Shown: piece by piece, positions 53,466-62,317 of the stretch
Numbering within the stretch: the first letter of the stretch is position 1
How the letters are laid out: the number at the start of each line of letters is the position of its first letter
Source of the DNA: Allorhodopirellula solitaria
GTDB lineage: Bacteria; Planctomycetota; Planctomycetia; Pirellulales; Pirellulaceae
Direction of reading: 5' to 3'
Assembly: GCF_007859855.1 (NCBI RefSeq)
Contig: NZ_SJPK01000012.1
Location: 77,036 to 141,035 of the forward strand
Length of the DNA stretch: 64,000 nt
Notes under the pieces: generated by a model
What the model saw: the letters and a program-made list of their open reading frames with translations, nothing else
Databases searched by the model: none
Told to the model about the DNA's origin: nothing
Position numbers and translations under genes: made by a program

Positions 53466-56006
53466 ATGGCGAACCACCGTTGCCCGTCGGACCATTGTGG
53501 TCGAAAAATTGACCTGCCACCTCATTGTTCCCATCGAATCGTGCTCAAACCGCTTGAAGTGACTGAACCTACCAACTTCAAAGAAGCCTTCAGCTTCTCA
53601 TTCGCGACGCTGCGCGGTATTTGCTGCTTGCTGCTGTTTGGGGTGGCGGCCAATGCGAACGCTGCCGGGCCGCCTGCAAGCATTGCGGAATTTTTAGATT
53701 TGAATTGCACTGGGTGTCACGACGCTAGCACGCACGAAGGTGGCCTGGACCTGGATTCGCTCACTCTGACGCTCGAAGATCCCGACAATTTTCACCTTTG
53801 GCAGCGAGTGTTCGATCGCGTTGGAACGGGCGAGATGCCGCCGGACGAGGATCTCGACCAAGAGGAAACCACACCATTCCTTGCGAGTCTCCACCAACGA
53901 TTGAAAGCAACCGATTCTGCTCGGATTGCATCCGAGGGACGTGTGTCTGCAAGACGACTGACACGCTCTCAGTACGAACGCAATGTGTGCGAATTGCTGG
54001 CCATCGACATTCCGCTCCGCGATTTCCTACCTGAGGAGTCGTATACCAGAATCTTCGACACGGTTTCTAAAAGCCAACAGGTTTCTGATCACTCGATGGC
54101 AGCTTACCTGCAAGCTGCCGATGCAGCGCTCGAGGCCTCATTCAACCGACTGCTGACGGAAACGGAACCACTGAACGTTCGCTTGGACTGGAATCAATTA
54201 CGACGTGATGAAGAGCGTACAGATCGTGAACCGGAGGGACGCCCTCAACATCAAGACATTGTTTCCTGGTCGACGCGGAAGAACTTCTATGGACGGATGC
54301 CGGCCACCAGCGTCCCCACGACGGGTCGCTACCGAGTCCGGATGAGGGTTCGTTCAGTTCACCCGCCGGATGCTGGTCGCGTTTGGTGCAGCGTCCAAAG
54401 TGGTGTTTGCAATGCCACGGCTTCAACGATGTATTGGGTTGGAAGCTTCGAGGCGACTGGCGAAACCAGCGAGTACGAATTGGAAGCCTGGATTCGCGAA
54501 GGACATATGCTGCGCGTCGTTCCGAATGACCGCGGTCTTCGCCAAGTTCCCGTGCCGATGATCGACGATCCAGCGGGAACCGTCGAGCCGCTGGGAATGC
54601 CGGGTGTCTCGATCAAGTGGATCGAGATACGACGCGTTGAGGCCGATCGTGCCGATGTTCAGCGAGCGTTGCTTGGCGACCTAGAGTTGCGCCGGATCGC
54701 GACAGACGTCTCGGAAGATGATCAACACGAACCGCAACGATTTGAGATCGAATCGAAAAACCCTGAACAGGATTTACGCAATACGGTTGAGTCGTTTGCC
54801 CAGCGAGCGTTTCGTCGACCCGTCACGCAAGCCGAATTGAGGCCCACGATTGAGTTCGCGTTGAAGCGACTGCAGGACGAGGGCAGCATGCTCGATGCTT
54901 TGCGAGCGGCGTACCGAACGATCCTTTGCTCGCCACAATTTCTCTACTTCGAGGAAGCACCCGGTGTACTCGACGACTACGCGTTGGCGAATCGGCTTAG
55001 TCATTTCCTGTGGGGAATCGGACCTGACGAAGAGCTACGGCAGTGGGCTGCGGCGGGCCGGCTCAGTGATCCAGCCGAGCTGCGCCGTCAGACGGATCGG
55101 TTGCTTGACGATTCTCGATCCAAGATTTTTGTTGAAGAGTTCACCGACCAATGGTTGATGTTGCATGAAATCAATAGCACGACGCCGGACAGCAAGCTGT
55201 ATCCGGAGTACGACGATGTGCTTCATCATACGCTGCCAATGGAAACCTACGCGTTCGTTCACGGACTGATCGAGCATGACCTGCCTGTCCGCAACATCGT
55301 GGATTCCGATTTTACTTTCCTCAACAGCAGGCTGGCCCGCCACTACGACATCGAGTGGCCAGGTGGGATGGGAATGCAGCGAGTGAAACTTGGTCCGCTG
55401 AGCCGACGCGGTGGCATCATCACACACGCGAGTGTGTTGAAGGTAACGGCGAATGGAACCACCACGTCTCCGATCATTCGCGGCGTCTGGATGCTCGAGA
55501 GAGTGATGGGAGAGCATATTCCTCCGCCGCCAGCGAATGTGTCAGCGGTCGAACCTGACATCCGCGGTGCGACGTCGATCCGTGATCAGATTGATAAGCA
55601 CAAGAGTCTCGATAGCTGCGCTGCCTGCCATGTTAAAATTGATCCTCCAGGTTTCGCATTGGAAAGCTACGATGTGATCGGCGGGTGGCGTGAGCGTTAC
55701 CGAGCGGTTTCAAGCGGCAAGGGCAAGAAGTGGGTGGATGGAATGCCAGTCGACCCAAGTCATGAATTTGCCAGCGGAGAGTCGTTCGACAGTATCGAGG
55801 GCTTGAAACAGATTGTCAGCTCGCGACCAGAGCAACTCGCCAGGGCCTTGGCGACGCATCTGGCAACTTATTCGACGGGAGCCGCACCCACGTTTGCGGA
55901 TCGCGAGACGCTTGATGCGATCGTTGCCGCCACCGAGTCCACGAACTACGGCGTGCGGTCGCTGATACACGAAGTTATTCAGAGTTCACTGTTCCAACAG
56001 AAGTAG
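53466..56006 (+). CDS. Planctomycete cytochrome-type protein, DUF1587-1592-1588-1585
   Basis: 846 residues. After a hydrophobic export segment (LLLFGVAANANAAG) comes a PSCyt1-like haem motif CTGCH near residue 80, then DUF1587 (RRLTRSQYERNV.ELLAID), a beta-rich insert (about 270-400), DUF1595/DUF1592 (AQRAFRRPV, LRAAYRTILCSPQFLYFEEA, LSHFLWG..PD.EL) and DUF1588/DUF1585, with a second CAACH (residue about 720) before KIDPPGFALESYD. The role is unknown; electron transfer linked to a periplasmic oxidoreductase is likely. The start is uncertain: GTG 53559 would give a proper signal peptide. Followed by DUF1552, as usual for the family. Confidence 0.85.
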   Translation: MANHRCPSDHCGRKIDLPPHCSHRIVLKPLEVTEPTNFKEAFSFSFATLRGICCLLLFGVAANANAAGPPASIAEFLDLNCTGCHDASTHEGGLDLDSLTLTLEDPDNFHLWQRVFDRVGTGEMPPDEDLDQEETTPFLASLHQRLKATDSARIASEGRVSARRLTRSQYERNVCELLAIDIPLRDFLPEESYTRIFDTVSKSQQVSDHSMAAYLQAADAALEASFNRLLTETEPLNVRLDWNQLRRDEERTDREPEGRPQHQDIVSWSTRKNFYGRMPATSVPTTGRYRVRMRVRSVHPPDAGRVWCSVQSGVCNATASTMYWVGSFEATGETSEYELEAWIREGHMLRVVPNDRGLRQVPVPMIDDPAGTVEPLGMPGVSIKWIEIRRVEADRADVQRALLGDLELRRIATDVSEDDQHEPQRFEIESKNPEQDLRNTVESFAQRAFRRPVTQAELRPTIEFALKRLQDEGSMLDALRAAYRTILCSPQFLYFEEAPGVLDDYALANRLSHFLWGIGPDEELRQWAAAGRLSDPAELRRQTDRLLDDSRSKIFVEEFTDQWLMLHEINSTTPDSKLYPEYDDVLHHTLPMETYAFVHGLIEHDLPVRNIVDSDFTFLNSRLARHYDIEWPGGMGMQRVKLGPLSRRGGIITHASVLKVTANGTTTSPIIRGVWMLERVMGEHIPPPPANVSAVEPDIRGATSIRDQIDKHKSLDSCAACHVKIDPPGFALESYDVIGGWRERYRAVSSGKGKKWVDGMPVDPSHEFASGESFDSIEGLKQIVSSRPEQLARALATHLATYSTGAAPTFADRETLDAIVAATESTNYGVRSLIHEVIQSSLFQQK

Positions 56007-56016
56007 CGACCGAAAC

Positions 56017-57312
56017 ATGACCCATTTTGCAAAGAACAGCTCGCTATCCCGGCGCAAACTGATCCGCGGTAGTGCAGGCGTGTCGCTGGCTCTTCCTTGG
56101 CTCAGCTCGATGGTTCCGGCGTTCGGCCGAGAAGCCTCTTCGGCCGAGTCGCCGCCACGTCGATTCGTGGGGATCAGTAACGCGTTAGGATTCCACGGTC
56201 CGTTTCTGTTCCCAAAGAAATCCGGGCGCGACTACGAAACGACGCGATACTTGAAGCCGATCGAGGACCTACGTGAGCATTTCACCATTGTGTCGGGAGC
56301 CTCGCACCCGGGCGTGGGCGGTGGCCATAAGGCGGAGCCGTGCATCTTGTCGGCAGCACCCTACAGCGGATCGAACTTTCGCAACACGATTTCGTTAGAC
56401 CAAGTCATGGTCCGGGAACTCGGGGGCGAGACCCGTTACCCGTCGCTGGTGTTAAGTGCCGACGGAACGACGAGTACTTCGTATACGGCGAACGGGTCGA
56501 TGATTCCGCCGCAAAACTCTCCTCAGCGACTCTTCGCTCAAATGTTCACGGACGACACACCCGCGTCCCGTATCGCTCAAAAGCAGCGGATCCGCGAAGG
56601 CCGCAGCATCATGGATCTTGTCGGCGACGAAGCGAGGGCAATGCAGCGTCGGCTTGGCCCAGGCGATCGCGATAAGTTGGACGCCTACTTTACCAGCGTT
56701 CGTGATCTTGAACGTCGCCTCGTCGTGAATCAGGGCTGGGCGGAGCGTCCCAAACCCAAAGTGGACGCAAAGGCACCGGCTCCCGTTCGTGACAACTCGG
56801 ATACGATCGCGATGCAAACGGCAATGCACGACGTCATTTTTCTGGCATTGCAAACCGATAGCACACGCTTCATCACGATGCACACTGCCGGGAACGGCCA
56901 ACGGATTCCGCTCGATGGCGTCGAGCAGGGATATCACCAGCTCAGTCATCACGGGCGCGATGAAGAAAAGATCGCGCAGCTAGCCATCATTGAAGAAGCC
57001 CAGATGAGATCTTGGGGCGGTTTAGTCCGACGGCTTCATGAGACACAGGAACGCGATGGAACGCTGCTCGATCACACGATGTTGTTACTCACCTCGAATC
57101 TCGGTAACGCTTCGGCGCACGACACCAAAAACATGCCAGTCGTCGTTGCCGGCGGCGGATTCAAGCACGGCCAACATCTTGCCTTCGATCGCACCAACAA
57201 TTATCCGCTGCCCAACCTCTACACTTCGATGCTTCAGCGTCTCGATCTCGAAGTCGACGCATTCGCTAGCGCCACCGGAACGATGCGTGGTCTTGAGATG
57301 TTGTCTTCATGA
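56017..57312 (+). CDS. DUF1552 protein (Tat-exported)
   Basis: 431 residues. Twin-arginine signal SRRKLIRGSAGVSLALPWL, then the DUF1552 body: RFVGISNALGFHGPFLFPKKSG, LRPIED.REHFTIVSG, SHPGVGGGH, and a C-terminal LLTSNLGNASAHDTKNMPVVVAGGGFKHGQH. DUF1552 almost always follows a DUF1592-type gene and is thought to be its periplasmic partner; no reaction is proven. It begins 10 bp after the preceding stop. The stop overlaps the ECF sigma start by 4 bp, which ties the pair to a regulator. Confidence 0.88.
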   Translation: MTHFAKNSSLSRRKLIRGSAGVSLALPWLSSMVPAFGREASSAESPPRRFVGISNALGFHGPFLFPKKSGRDYETTRYLKPIEDLREHFTIVSGASHPGVGGGHKAEPCILSAAPYSGSNFRNTISLDQVMVRELGGETRYPSLVLSADGTTSTSYTANGSMIPPQNSPQRLFAQMFTDDTPASRIAQKQRIREGRSIMDLVGDEARAMQRRLGPGDRDKLDAYFTSVRDLERRLVVNQGWAERPKPKVDAKAPAPVRDNSDTIAMQTAMHDVIFLALQTDSTRFITMHTAGNGQRIPLDGVEQGYHQLSHHGRDEEKIAQLAIIEEAQMRSWGGLVRRLHETQERDGTLLDHTMLLLTSNLGNASAHDTKNMPVVVAGGGFKHGQHLAFDRTNNYPLPNLYTSMLQRLDLEVDAFASATGTMRGLEMLSS

Positions 57313-57851
57313 ATAATCCTGAAGATCTGAAAACCGATATCGCCAGCGAAGAGGTGTTCATGCAATTGTTCCTGCAATCGGAAAGACGAATCCTTGGATT
57401 CATCTTGGCGTTGGTCCCTCACTTGGCCGATGCCGAAGATTTACTGCAAGAGACCTGTTCGATCATGTGGCGCAAGTTCGATCAATTTGAACGCAATACT
57501 GATTTCACCGCTTGGGGAATTTCGATCGCTAGGTATCGCGTCCTCACTTATCGCCGCAAGGCGGCTAGCAGTAAGGTTCGCTTCAACGACCAACTGCTTG
57601 AGAAAATCGCGGACGCGGCAATCGGTGTTTCGATGAAGAGTGACGAGCGAGCGCTGGCTTTGCAGACGTGTTTGGCAGCGCTTCGCGAGAAGGATCGCGA
57701 GCTGATTCGGTTGCGTTACTTTGCCGAGAATTCAACCAAGCAAACTGCCGAGCAACTCGGTCGAAGCGTCGACTCGGTTTACAAGGCGCTCAACCGCGTC
57801 CACGATTCGCTGTTGTGGTGCATTCGTCGTTCATTGCTGGGAGAAGTCTGA
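57309..57851 (+). CDS. ECF-type RNA polymerase sigma factor
   Basis: 180 residues. Region 2: EEVFMQLFLQSERRILGFILALVPHLADAEDLLQETCSIMWRKFDQFE..TDFTAWGISIARYRVLTYRRK. Region 4: REKDRELIRLRYFAENSTKQTAEQLGRSVDSVYKALNRV helix-turn-helix. Longer and better conserved than the first sigma in this window, but in the same ECF/FecR layout. The start overlaps DUF1552 by 4 bp and the FecR gene begins 5 bp after the stop. It probably controls the DUF1592 operon and perhaps the divergent sulfatase genes. Confidence 0.92.
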   Translation: MNNPEDLKTDIASEEVFMQLFLQSERRILGFILALVPHLADAEDLLQETCSIMWRKFDQFERNTDFTAWGISIARYRVLTYRRKAASSKVRFNDQLLEKIADAAIGVSMKSDERALALQTCLAALREKDRELIRLRYFAENSTKQTAEQLGRSVDSVYKALNRVHDSLLWCIRRSLLGEV

Positions 57852-57855
57852 TACA

Positions 57856-59508
57856 ATGGACCAACCACAACACGAACGCCTGATGAAACTGATCGGAATG
57901 GTACGCGATGGCGACCTGAGCGACGATCAACAAAGCGAACTGGAGGCGATGCTGGAGCAAGACCCCGGGGCGCTGGCATATTACGTTGAATCCATTGATT
58001 TGATCTCGACGTTGCATCGTCAACAAGGGATCGCCGGCGACGATCAAGTGACGCAAACGCCTCAGCCAACCGCACTGCCAGCCGCGCAGGCACCCGCCTC
58101 GCCAGCACCGATTGGTTGGTCGTCGGCGTTACAATGGAGCGGGGCTGTGCTCGCAAGCCTGGCAATTGGCGTGTTGGTAGGGCGTTTGTTCTTACCGATC
58201 CGTGACAACGTCGCGACACTTCCAGCGAACGTGAATCTGGTGAGTGCGAAGGGAAAGCCTGAGATTGCGACGCTCACCTCGGCATCGGGATGTGTCTGGG
58301 GGCCGCCCCCCGCGATGCCCCACGACGCACGCTACGACGTGCCTTACGAGGGCCAGCGACTAACGGCCCGTGCTCTGCGTCTGGCCGAGGGAGTGGCCGT
58401 TGTGCATTTCGATTGCGACGTGCGGCTTGTCCTTGAAGGCCCCGCAGATTTGGATTTGGTCAGTGTCGATCGAGCCAGACTGAACCGGGGAAAGGTCGTG
58501 TTCACTGGCGAAGGTGACCTCGATCGCTTCACGCTAGCGACTCCGTTTTCAGAGATCCGAGACGAGGGAACCGAATATGCCGTCAGCGTTGAAGAATCGG
58601 GGACGGTCGGCGAAATCCACGTCTTCGATGGACGCGTGAGTTACGTCCCCATTGACGAGTCTCCAGCGGATACAGCGGAAACGTCCATTCAAGTCGAATC
58701 GGGACAGGCAAGGCGATTTATTGGTTCTCGCCAAGTGGAAACGATCACGTTGGATCCATCGCGGTTTGTGCGGTCACCAATTAGCTCTCGCGGCACAGCG
58801 GATTCCGCCACGACAATCGAAACCTTTGCATATGACGCCAAGGCGTTGGTCGGACTTACCGGTGGATGGGGATGGCGAGGGGCTTGGAGCCAGCCGAGCA
58901 GGTTCGATTCCAAACAGGGTGCCGTGCTGCGACCGAGCGACTCATTGGCTTGGTCAAAAACACGCACACAAACAAGCGATGGAAGCTTGATCCTTGCGGG
59001 AGACACCGGATTGCATCGCACCTTGCAAGATCCGATTCGCATGGATCGCAACGCAGCCTACTACCTCAGCTTTCTGGTTCAGAAACACTCGGCGACTGGT
59101 TCCGAGAATTCAAACGGATGGGCCTACCTCACGCTCCGCGATCCGCGAACCGAAGCAGAGAAGATTGCCATTCGACTAACGAGTACTCGAGGAATCCCAC
59201 GAGTGGCGCACAAGGGCCGAGCTGCGAATGCCACCAACCGACTGAACAACGAAACCGTTTACCTCATCGTGTGCAAAATTTTGGCGAGGCAAGATCAAGA
59301 AGACCAAGTTTCGGTTCGGATCTATGGCGATGATGAACCCGTTGATTCGGTAGAACCCTCGGCGTGGACCATCAAGACGCGGCCGGTTGATGACGACAGC
59401 GTGTTCAGCGAATTGCGGTTGTACTCAAAGAACAGTGACCCCATCGCGCTCGATAACATTCGTATCGGTCGAACTTGGTCGAGTGTCGCGTCCGAGTATT
59501 CGAATTAG
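57856..59508 (+). CDS. FecR-domain membrane protein with lectin-like C-terminus
   Basis: 550 residues from ATG 57856. Cytosolic N-domain (1-85: DGDLSDDQQSELEAMLEQDPGALAYYVE). A membrane helix lies near 90-115. A FecR domain (about 150-290) has VVHFDCDVRLVLEGPADL, ATPFSEIRDEGTEYAV and VGEIHVFDGRVSY. A C-terminal beta-sandwich about 320-550 resembles a LamG/jelly-roll domain (WGWRGAWSQPS, YYLSFLVQKHS, LDNIRIGRTW). The outer domain may bind carbohydrate and signal to the sigma factor; this is inference. The gene ends close to an ISL3 fragment, which marks the end of the operon. Confidence 0.85.
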   Translation: MDQPQHERLMKLIGMVRDGDLSDDQQSELEAMLEQDPGALAYYVESIDLISTLHRQQGIAGDDQVTQTPQPTALPAAQAPASPAPIGWSSALQWSGAVLASLAIGVLVGRLFLPIRDNVATLPANVNLVSAKGKPEIATLTSASGCVWGPPPAMPHDARYDVPYEGQRLTARALRLAEGVAVVHFDCDVRLVLEGPADLDLVSVDRARLNRGKVVFTGEGDLDRFTLATPFSEIRDEGTEYAVSVEESGTVGEIHVFDGRVSYVPIDESPADTAETSIQVESGQARRFIGSRQVETITLDPSRFVRSPISSRGTADSATTIETFAYDAKALVGLTGGWGWRGAWSQPSRFDSKQGAVLRPSDSLAWSKTRTQTSDGSLILAGDTGLHRTLQDPIRMDRNAAYYLSFLVQKHSATGSENSNGWAYLTLRDPRTEAEKIAIRLTSTRGIPRVAHKGRAANATNRLNNETVYLIVCKILARQDQEDQVSVRIYGDDEPVDSVEPSAWTIKTRPVDDDSVFSELRLYSKNSDPIALDNIRIGRTWSSVASEYSN

Positions 59509-59649
59509 ATCTACTGAATGCCTGTTCTGGCTAGTCCGTCGTGTCAAGTTGCTCAACCGAGGCCGAGAAACCTCACGCTCCAATGCTGCGTTAGCCCACG
59601 ACTGGCGGACACCCGAGATTGCTTTTCTTCTGGCTCTTCAGCCAAACAG

Positions 59650-60036
59650 ACCGTGAAGCTGAATGAACTGCTTCAGTACAATCTTCGCAGTGTGAAAGCC
59701 TATCTGATGCGAGAAGACTTCCAACGATTCTGGACTTACGAGAGTGCGACGTGGGCGGGAAAGTTTTTGGACCAATGGTGTACTCGGGCCATGCGGTCGA
59801 AGATTGAGCTGATGAAAGAGATGGCAGGCACACTGCGTCGCCACCGTGAGCTGATGTTGAATTGGTTTCGGGCCCGGGGAGAGATTTCAAACGGCAGCGC
59901 GGAGGGCATGAACAACAAGGCCAAGCTGGCATTAAGAAAGGCCTACGGTTTCAAATCCTACGAAGCGTACGGAATGGCCCTGTATCACCAGCTCGGAAAG
60001 CTCCCTGAGCCAAATCGAACCCACCGATTCTGCTAA
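59650..60036 (+). pseudogene. ISL3-family transposase C-terminal fragment
   Basis: About 128 residues of the C-terminus of an ISL3-type DDE transposase survive: SVKAYLMREDFQRFWTYES, FLDQWCTRAMRSKIELMKEMAGTLRRHRELMLNWF, and ISNGSAEGMNNKAKLALRKAYGF with the catalytic Glu of VEGLNNKAK-like motifs. The N-terminal two thirds, with the two catalytic Asp, are missing. The preceding 45 codons of the open frame are not transposase. It lies between the FecR gene and a 116-bp MITE-like element. Confidence 0.7.
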
Positions 60037-60054
60037 CGAGGCTTTCTTCGAGGG

Positions 60055-60170
60055 CTAAGCAACACACGATGAATAAGTGTCGGTTTTAGTAGTGGACGAG
60101 GCGATGAGTCCTGCGGCTTTGGAATCGTCGCCTCGTCCACTACGACAGAAATTGATCGTGCGTTGCTAAA
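60055..60170 (+). repeat. 116-bp MITE-like palindromic element, copy 1
   Basis: Terminal inverted repeats CTAAGCAACACAC and GTGCGTTGCTAAA enclose an inner palindrome AGTGGACGAGGCGATGAGTCC / GGAATCGTCGCCTCGTCCACT (nested hairpin). A near-identical copy in inverted orientation lies at 61698-61813. It has no coding capacity and no transposase. It was probably mobilised by an enzyme elsewhere. Confidence 0.8.
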
Positions 60171-60681
60171 ACACTTTCGTAAGGGGCTTCGTGTTCGTCG
60201 GGCGCCGGGTAGCTTAGGGACTAGCGGATGTGCCATGTGTTGTAATGCTCTTCGATGTAGTCAACCACGCTCAGTTCGGCTGCTTAGTGATCGATGAACG
60301 CATCCGTTCCGTCAGCGGAATGCTCACGCATCACGCACTGACAGTTCGTGTCTGCACGTCTACTGCGCGGTGACTGCTGCGATCGAAGGCAGTCCCGATG
60401 ATGCCAGCCGCTCTCGACAATGCTCGGCATTCTGACGCTACGTGGCCATAAGGCGATTGCAGTCGCTGTAGAGCGAGCAGCGATGCGAAAATGTCGCACC
60501 CCCTGTTCATTGGCATTTCCTTTGCCAACCGGTGTTCAACGTATGGGTGACGACGACGACCCAACCGGGACCAGAGCTCATGCGACGAGATCTTTTGAGA
60601 AGGATTTTTCCTATCTTCACCTTAAGTTTCGAACTCGAGAGTCTACTCGCGATTTCGAGACTCTAACCTAGAGGACTGTCG
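60171..60681. other. Upstream region of DUF1559 gene, no gene seen
   Basis: About 510 bp. Open frames here are short and do not look like protein. The last 70 bp contain the ribosome site (AGAGGA) of the DUF1559 gene. A TCTCGA/TCGAGA-rich stretch at 60635-60665 may be a control element; I have no specific assignment. Confidence 0.4.
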
Positions 60682-61674
60682 ATGAGTCAGACGAAACTGA
60701 AGAATTCTGGATTCACACTGGTCGAGCTTCTGGTTGTCATTGCAATCATAGGAGTGTTGGTCGGACTGTTGCTGCCTGCGGTCCAGTCGGCAAGAGAAGC
60801 GGCCCGCCGAATGAGTTGCTCTAACAACATGAAGCAACTTGGTCTCGCGATGCATAACTATCACGACACCATGTCATCCTTCCCTCTGGGTTCCTATAAC
60901 CTTCGGGAAGCCTGGCCCGCCAGCGGATCGAACTGGCGAGCATTGATCCTGCCGTTCATCGAGCAGAACAACATCTACGAACAGCTTGAGTTCAGCTATT
61001 CGTCGCACTTCATGGCTGGCGGTGCCGCGGGGGCCGACGCCCTGAAAGGCAATGAAATCCTCAAATTTCTCGCCGTGCCAACTTACGCGTGCCCGTCCTC
61101 AGCGATTGAGATATTCGAGGAAGCGCCAGTCTCCAACAACTCCGAAGGAGCCATGAACGTCCATTATGTTGGAATTCAAGGGGCCGCACGTCCTGTTCCT
61201 GGTGGTGATCCTAACAAGGGGACCGCTGACCTCGGTCACGGATGGTCCTCCAACAACGGGATGCTGTTTGCCAATGGCAAAATCAAGATGCGAGACGTTG
61301 TCGACGGTACCACCAATGCGATCATGATCGCCGAGCAGTCGGGATGGGTCGACGGAGTCAATCGCACGTCCAACTACTACGGTGGCTGGATGGGGTCGCG
61401 TCACCCGCGACCCGTGGATGGTTCTAGCAGTTGGGATCTCTGGCAAACCGGGACCACCTGCGTCCGCTTTGCGCCAAATTCACAGATCGTACAGACCGGA
61501 GCAACTGATCGCATGTATCGAAACAATACCGTGATCAATTCCATGCACACCGGCGGGATCAATGTGGTCATGGGAGATGCGAGTGTTCAGTTCATTACTG
61601 ACTCGATCGACTTCATGCTGCTGAAACAGCTGTGCTGTCGCTACGACGGCCAAGTCACCAGCCTCCCGCAATGA
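60682..61674 (+). CDS. DUF1559 protein with type IV pilin-like N-terminus
   Basis: 330 residues. Leader MSQTKLKNS-G|FTLVELLVVIAIIGVLVGLLL, then VQSAREAARRMSCSNNMKQLGLAMHNYH, as in the family. The C-terminal MHTGGINVVMGDASVQFI is the matching end motif. AGAGGA lies before the ATG. The N-terminal 60 residues are nearly the same as those of the DUF1559 protein encoded at 12151-13377, but the bodies differ, consistent with recent family expansion. It is enclosed by inverted copies of a 116-bp MITE-like element, and followed by a lipoprotein gene as often seen. Confidence 0.9.
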   Translation: MSQTKLKNSGFTLVELLVVIAIIGVLVGLLLPAVQSAREAARRMSCSNNMKQLGLAMHNYHDTMSSFPLGSYNLREAWPASGSNWRALILPFIEQNNIYEQLEFSYSSHFMAGGAAGADALKGNEILKFLAVPTYACPSSAIEIFEEAPVSNNSEGAMNVHYVGIQGAARPVPGGDPNKGTADLGHGWSSNNGMLFANGKIKMRDVVDGTTNAIMIAEQSGWVDGVNRTSNYYGGWMGSRHPRPVDGSSSWDLWQTGTTCVRFAPNSQIVQTGATDRMYRNNTVINSMHTGGINVVMGDASVQFITDSIDFMLLKQLCCRYDGQVTSLPQ

Positions 61675-61697
61675 AGTCGAGACATCAGGCAATTCGG

Positions 61698-61813
61698 CTA
61701 AGCAACGCACATTCAATTTCTGTCGTAGTGGACGAAGCGACGAGTCCAAAGCCGCAGGACTCGTCGCCTCGTCCATTACTAAAACCGACACTTATTCATT
61801 GTGTGTTGCTAAG
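61698..61813 (-). repeat. 116-bp MITE-like element, copy 2 (inverted)
   Basis: The reverse complement of this segment matches the element at 60055-60170 over its full length with only a few mismatches, including the TIRs (CTAAGCAACGCAC ... GTGTGTTGCTAAG) and the inner palindrome GTAGTGGACGA.GCGACGAGTCC. The two copies point towards each other around the DUF1559 gene. Confidence 0.82.
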
Positions 61814-61876
61814 TCAGGAATCAAAAGCAGTCACCGAACGTTTTGATGACGTTTTCTACTACGAACAAACGAACGA

Positions 61877-62317
61877 ATGAGATTCAAACTTCCTATGAAA
61901 TTATTAATCCCATTAAACTTTCCTGCCGCTATCCTTTGCACCGCCATGGCTTTCTTTGCGACGCTATCTGTCGGTTGCAGTCAAGCACCGCCGGTAGGAA
62001 CTGTTGAGGGAACTGTGACTCTTAACGGCAAACCCTACGATGATGCCGCCGTCATGTTCCTGGATGCCACAACTGGACAAGCAGCAGGTACAGACATCGA
62101 AGACGGCGGCCAATTCAGATTGAAAGAATCGATTCCCACAGGAACCTACAGCGTTTACCTCGCGCCGCGAACAGTTCCGATGGAGGAAGGTTCGCCAGAG
62201 GCCGTCAAGATTGATAAATCAGTTCCCGAAAAGTACTGGAACGAAGCGACCACCGATGTTCAGGCGGTCGTCAACGAAGGCGAGAATAGCGTGACTATCG
62301 AGCTCATGCAGTCTTAG
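61877..62317 (+). CDS. Lipoprotein with carboxypeptidase-regulatory-like (transthyretin-type) domain
   Basis: 146 residues. A lipobox LSVGC (Cys34) is followed by PPVGTVEGTVTLNGKPYDDAAVMFLDATTGQAAGTDIEDGGQFRL, the beta-sandwich start of carboxypeptidase-regulatory-like domains, then TGTYSVYLAPRT. This short lipoprotein follows a DUF1559 gene in many planctomycete clusters. It is separated from that gene here by the MITE-like element. The product is probably anchored in the outer or inner membrane with the domain outside. No enzymatic residues. Confidence 0.8.
   Translation: MRFKLPMKLLIPLNFPAAILCTAMAFFATLSVGCSQAPPVGTVEGTVTLNGKPYDDAAVMFLDATTGQAAGTDIEDGGQFRLKESIPTGTYSVYLAPRTVPMEEGSPEAVKIDKSVPEKYWNEATTDVQAVVNEGENSVTIELMQS

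Noticed and set aside
60331-60564. 77-codon minus-strand frame upstream of the DUF1559 gene
   Set aside because: No ribosome site, no recognisable motif, and it overlaps the likely promoter region.
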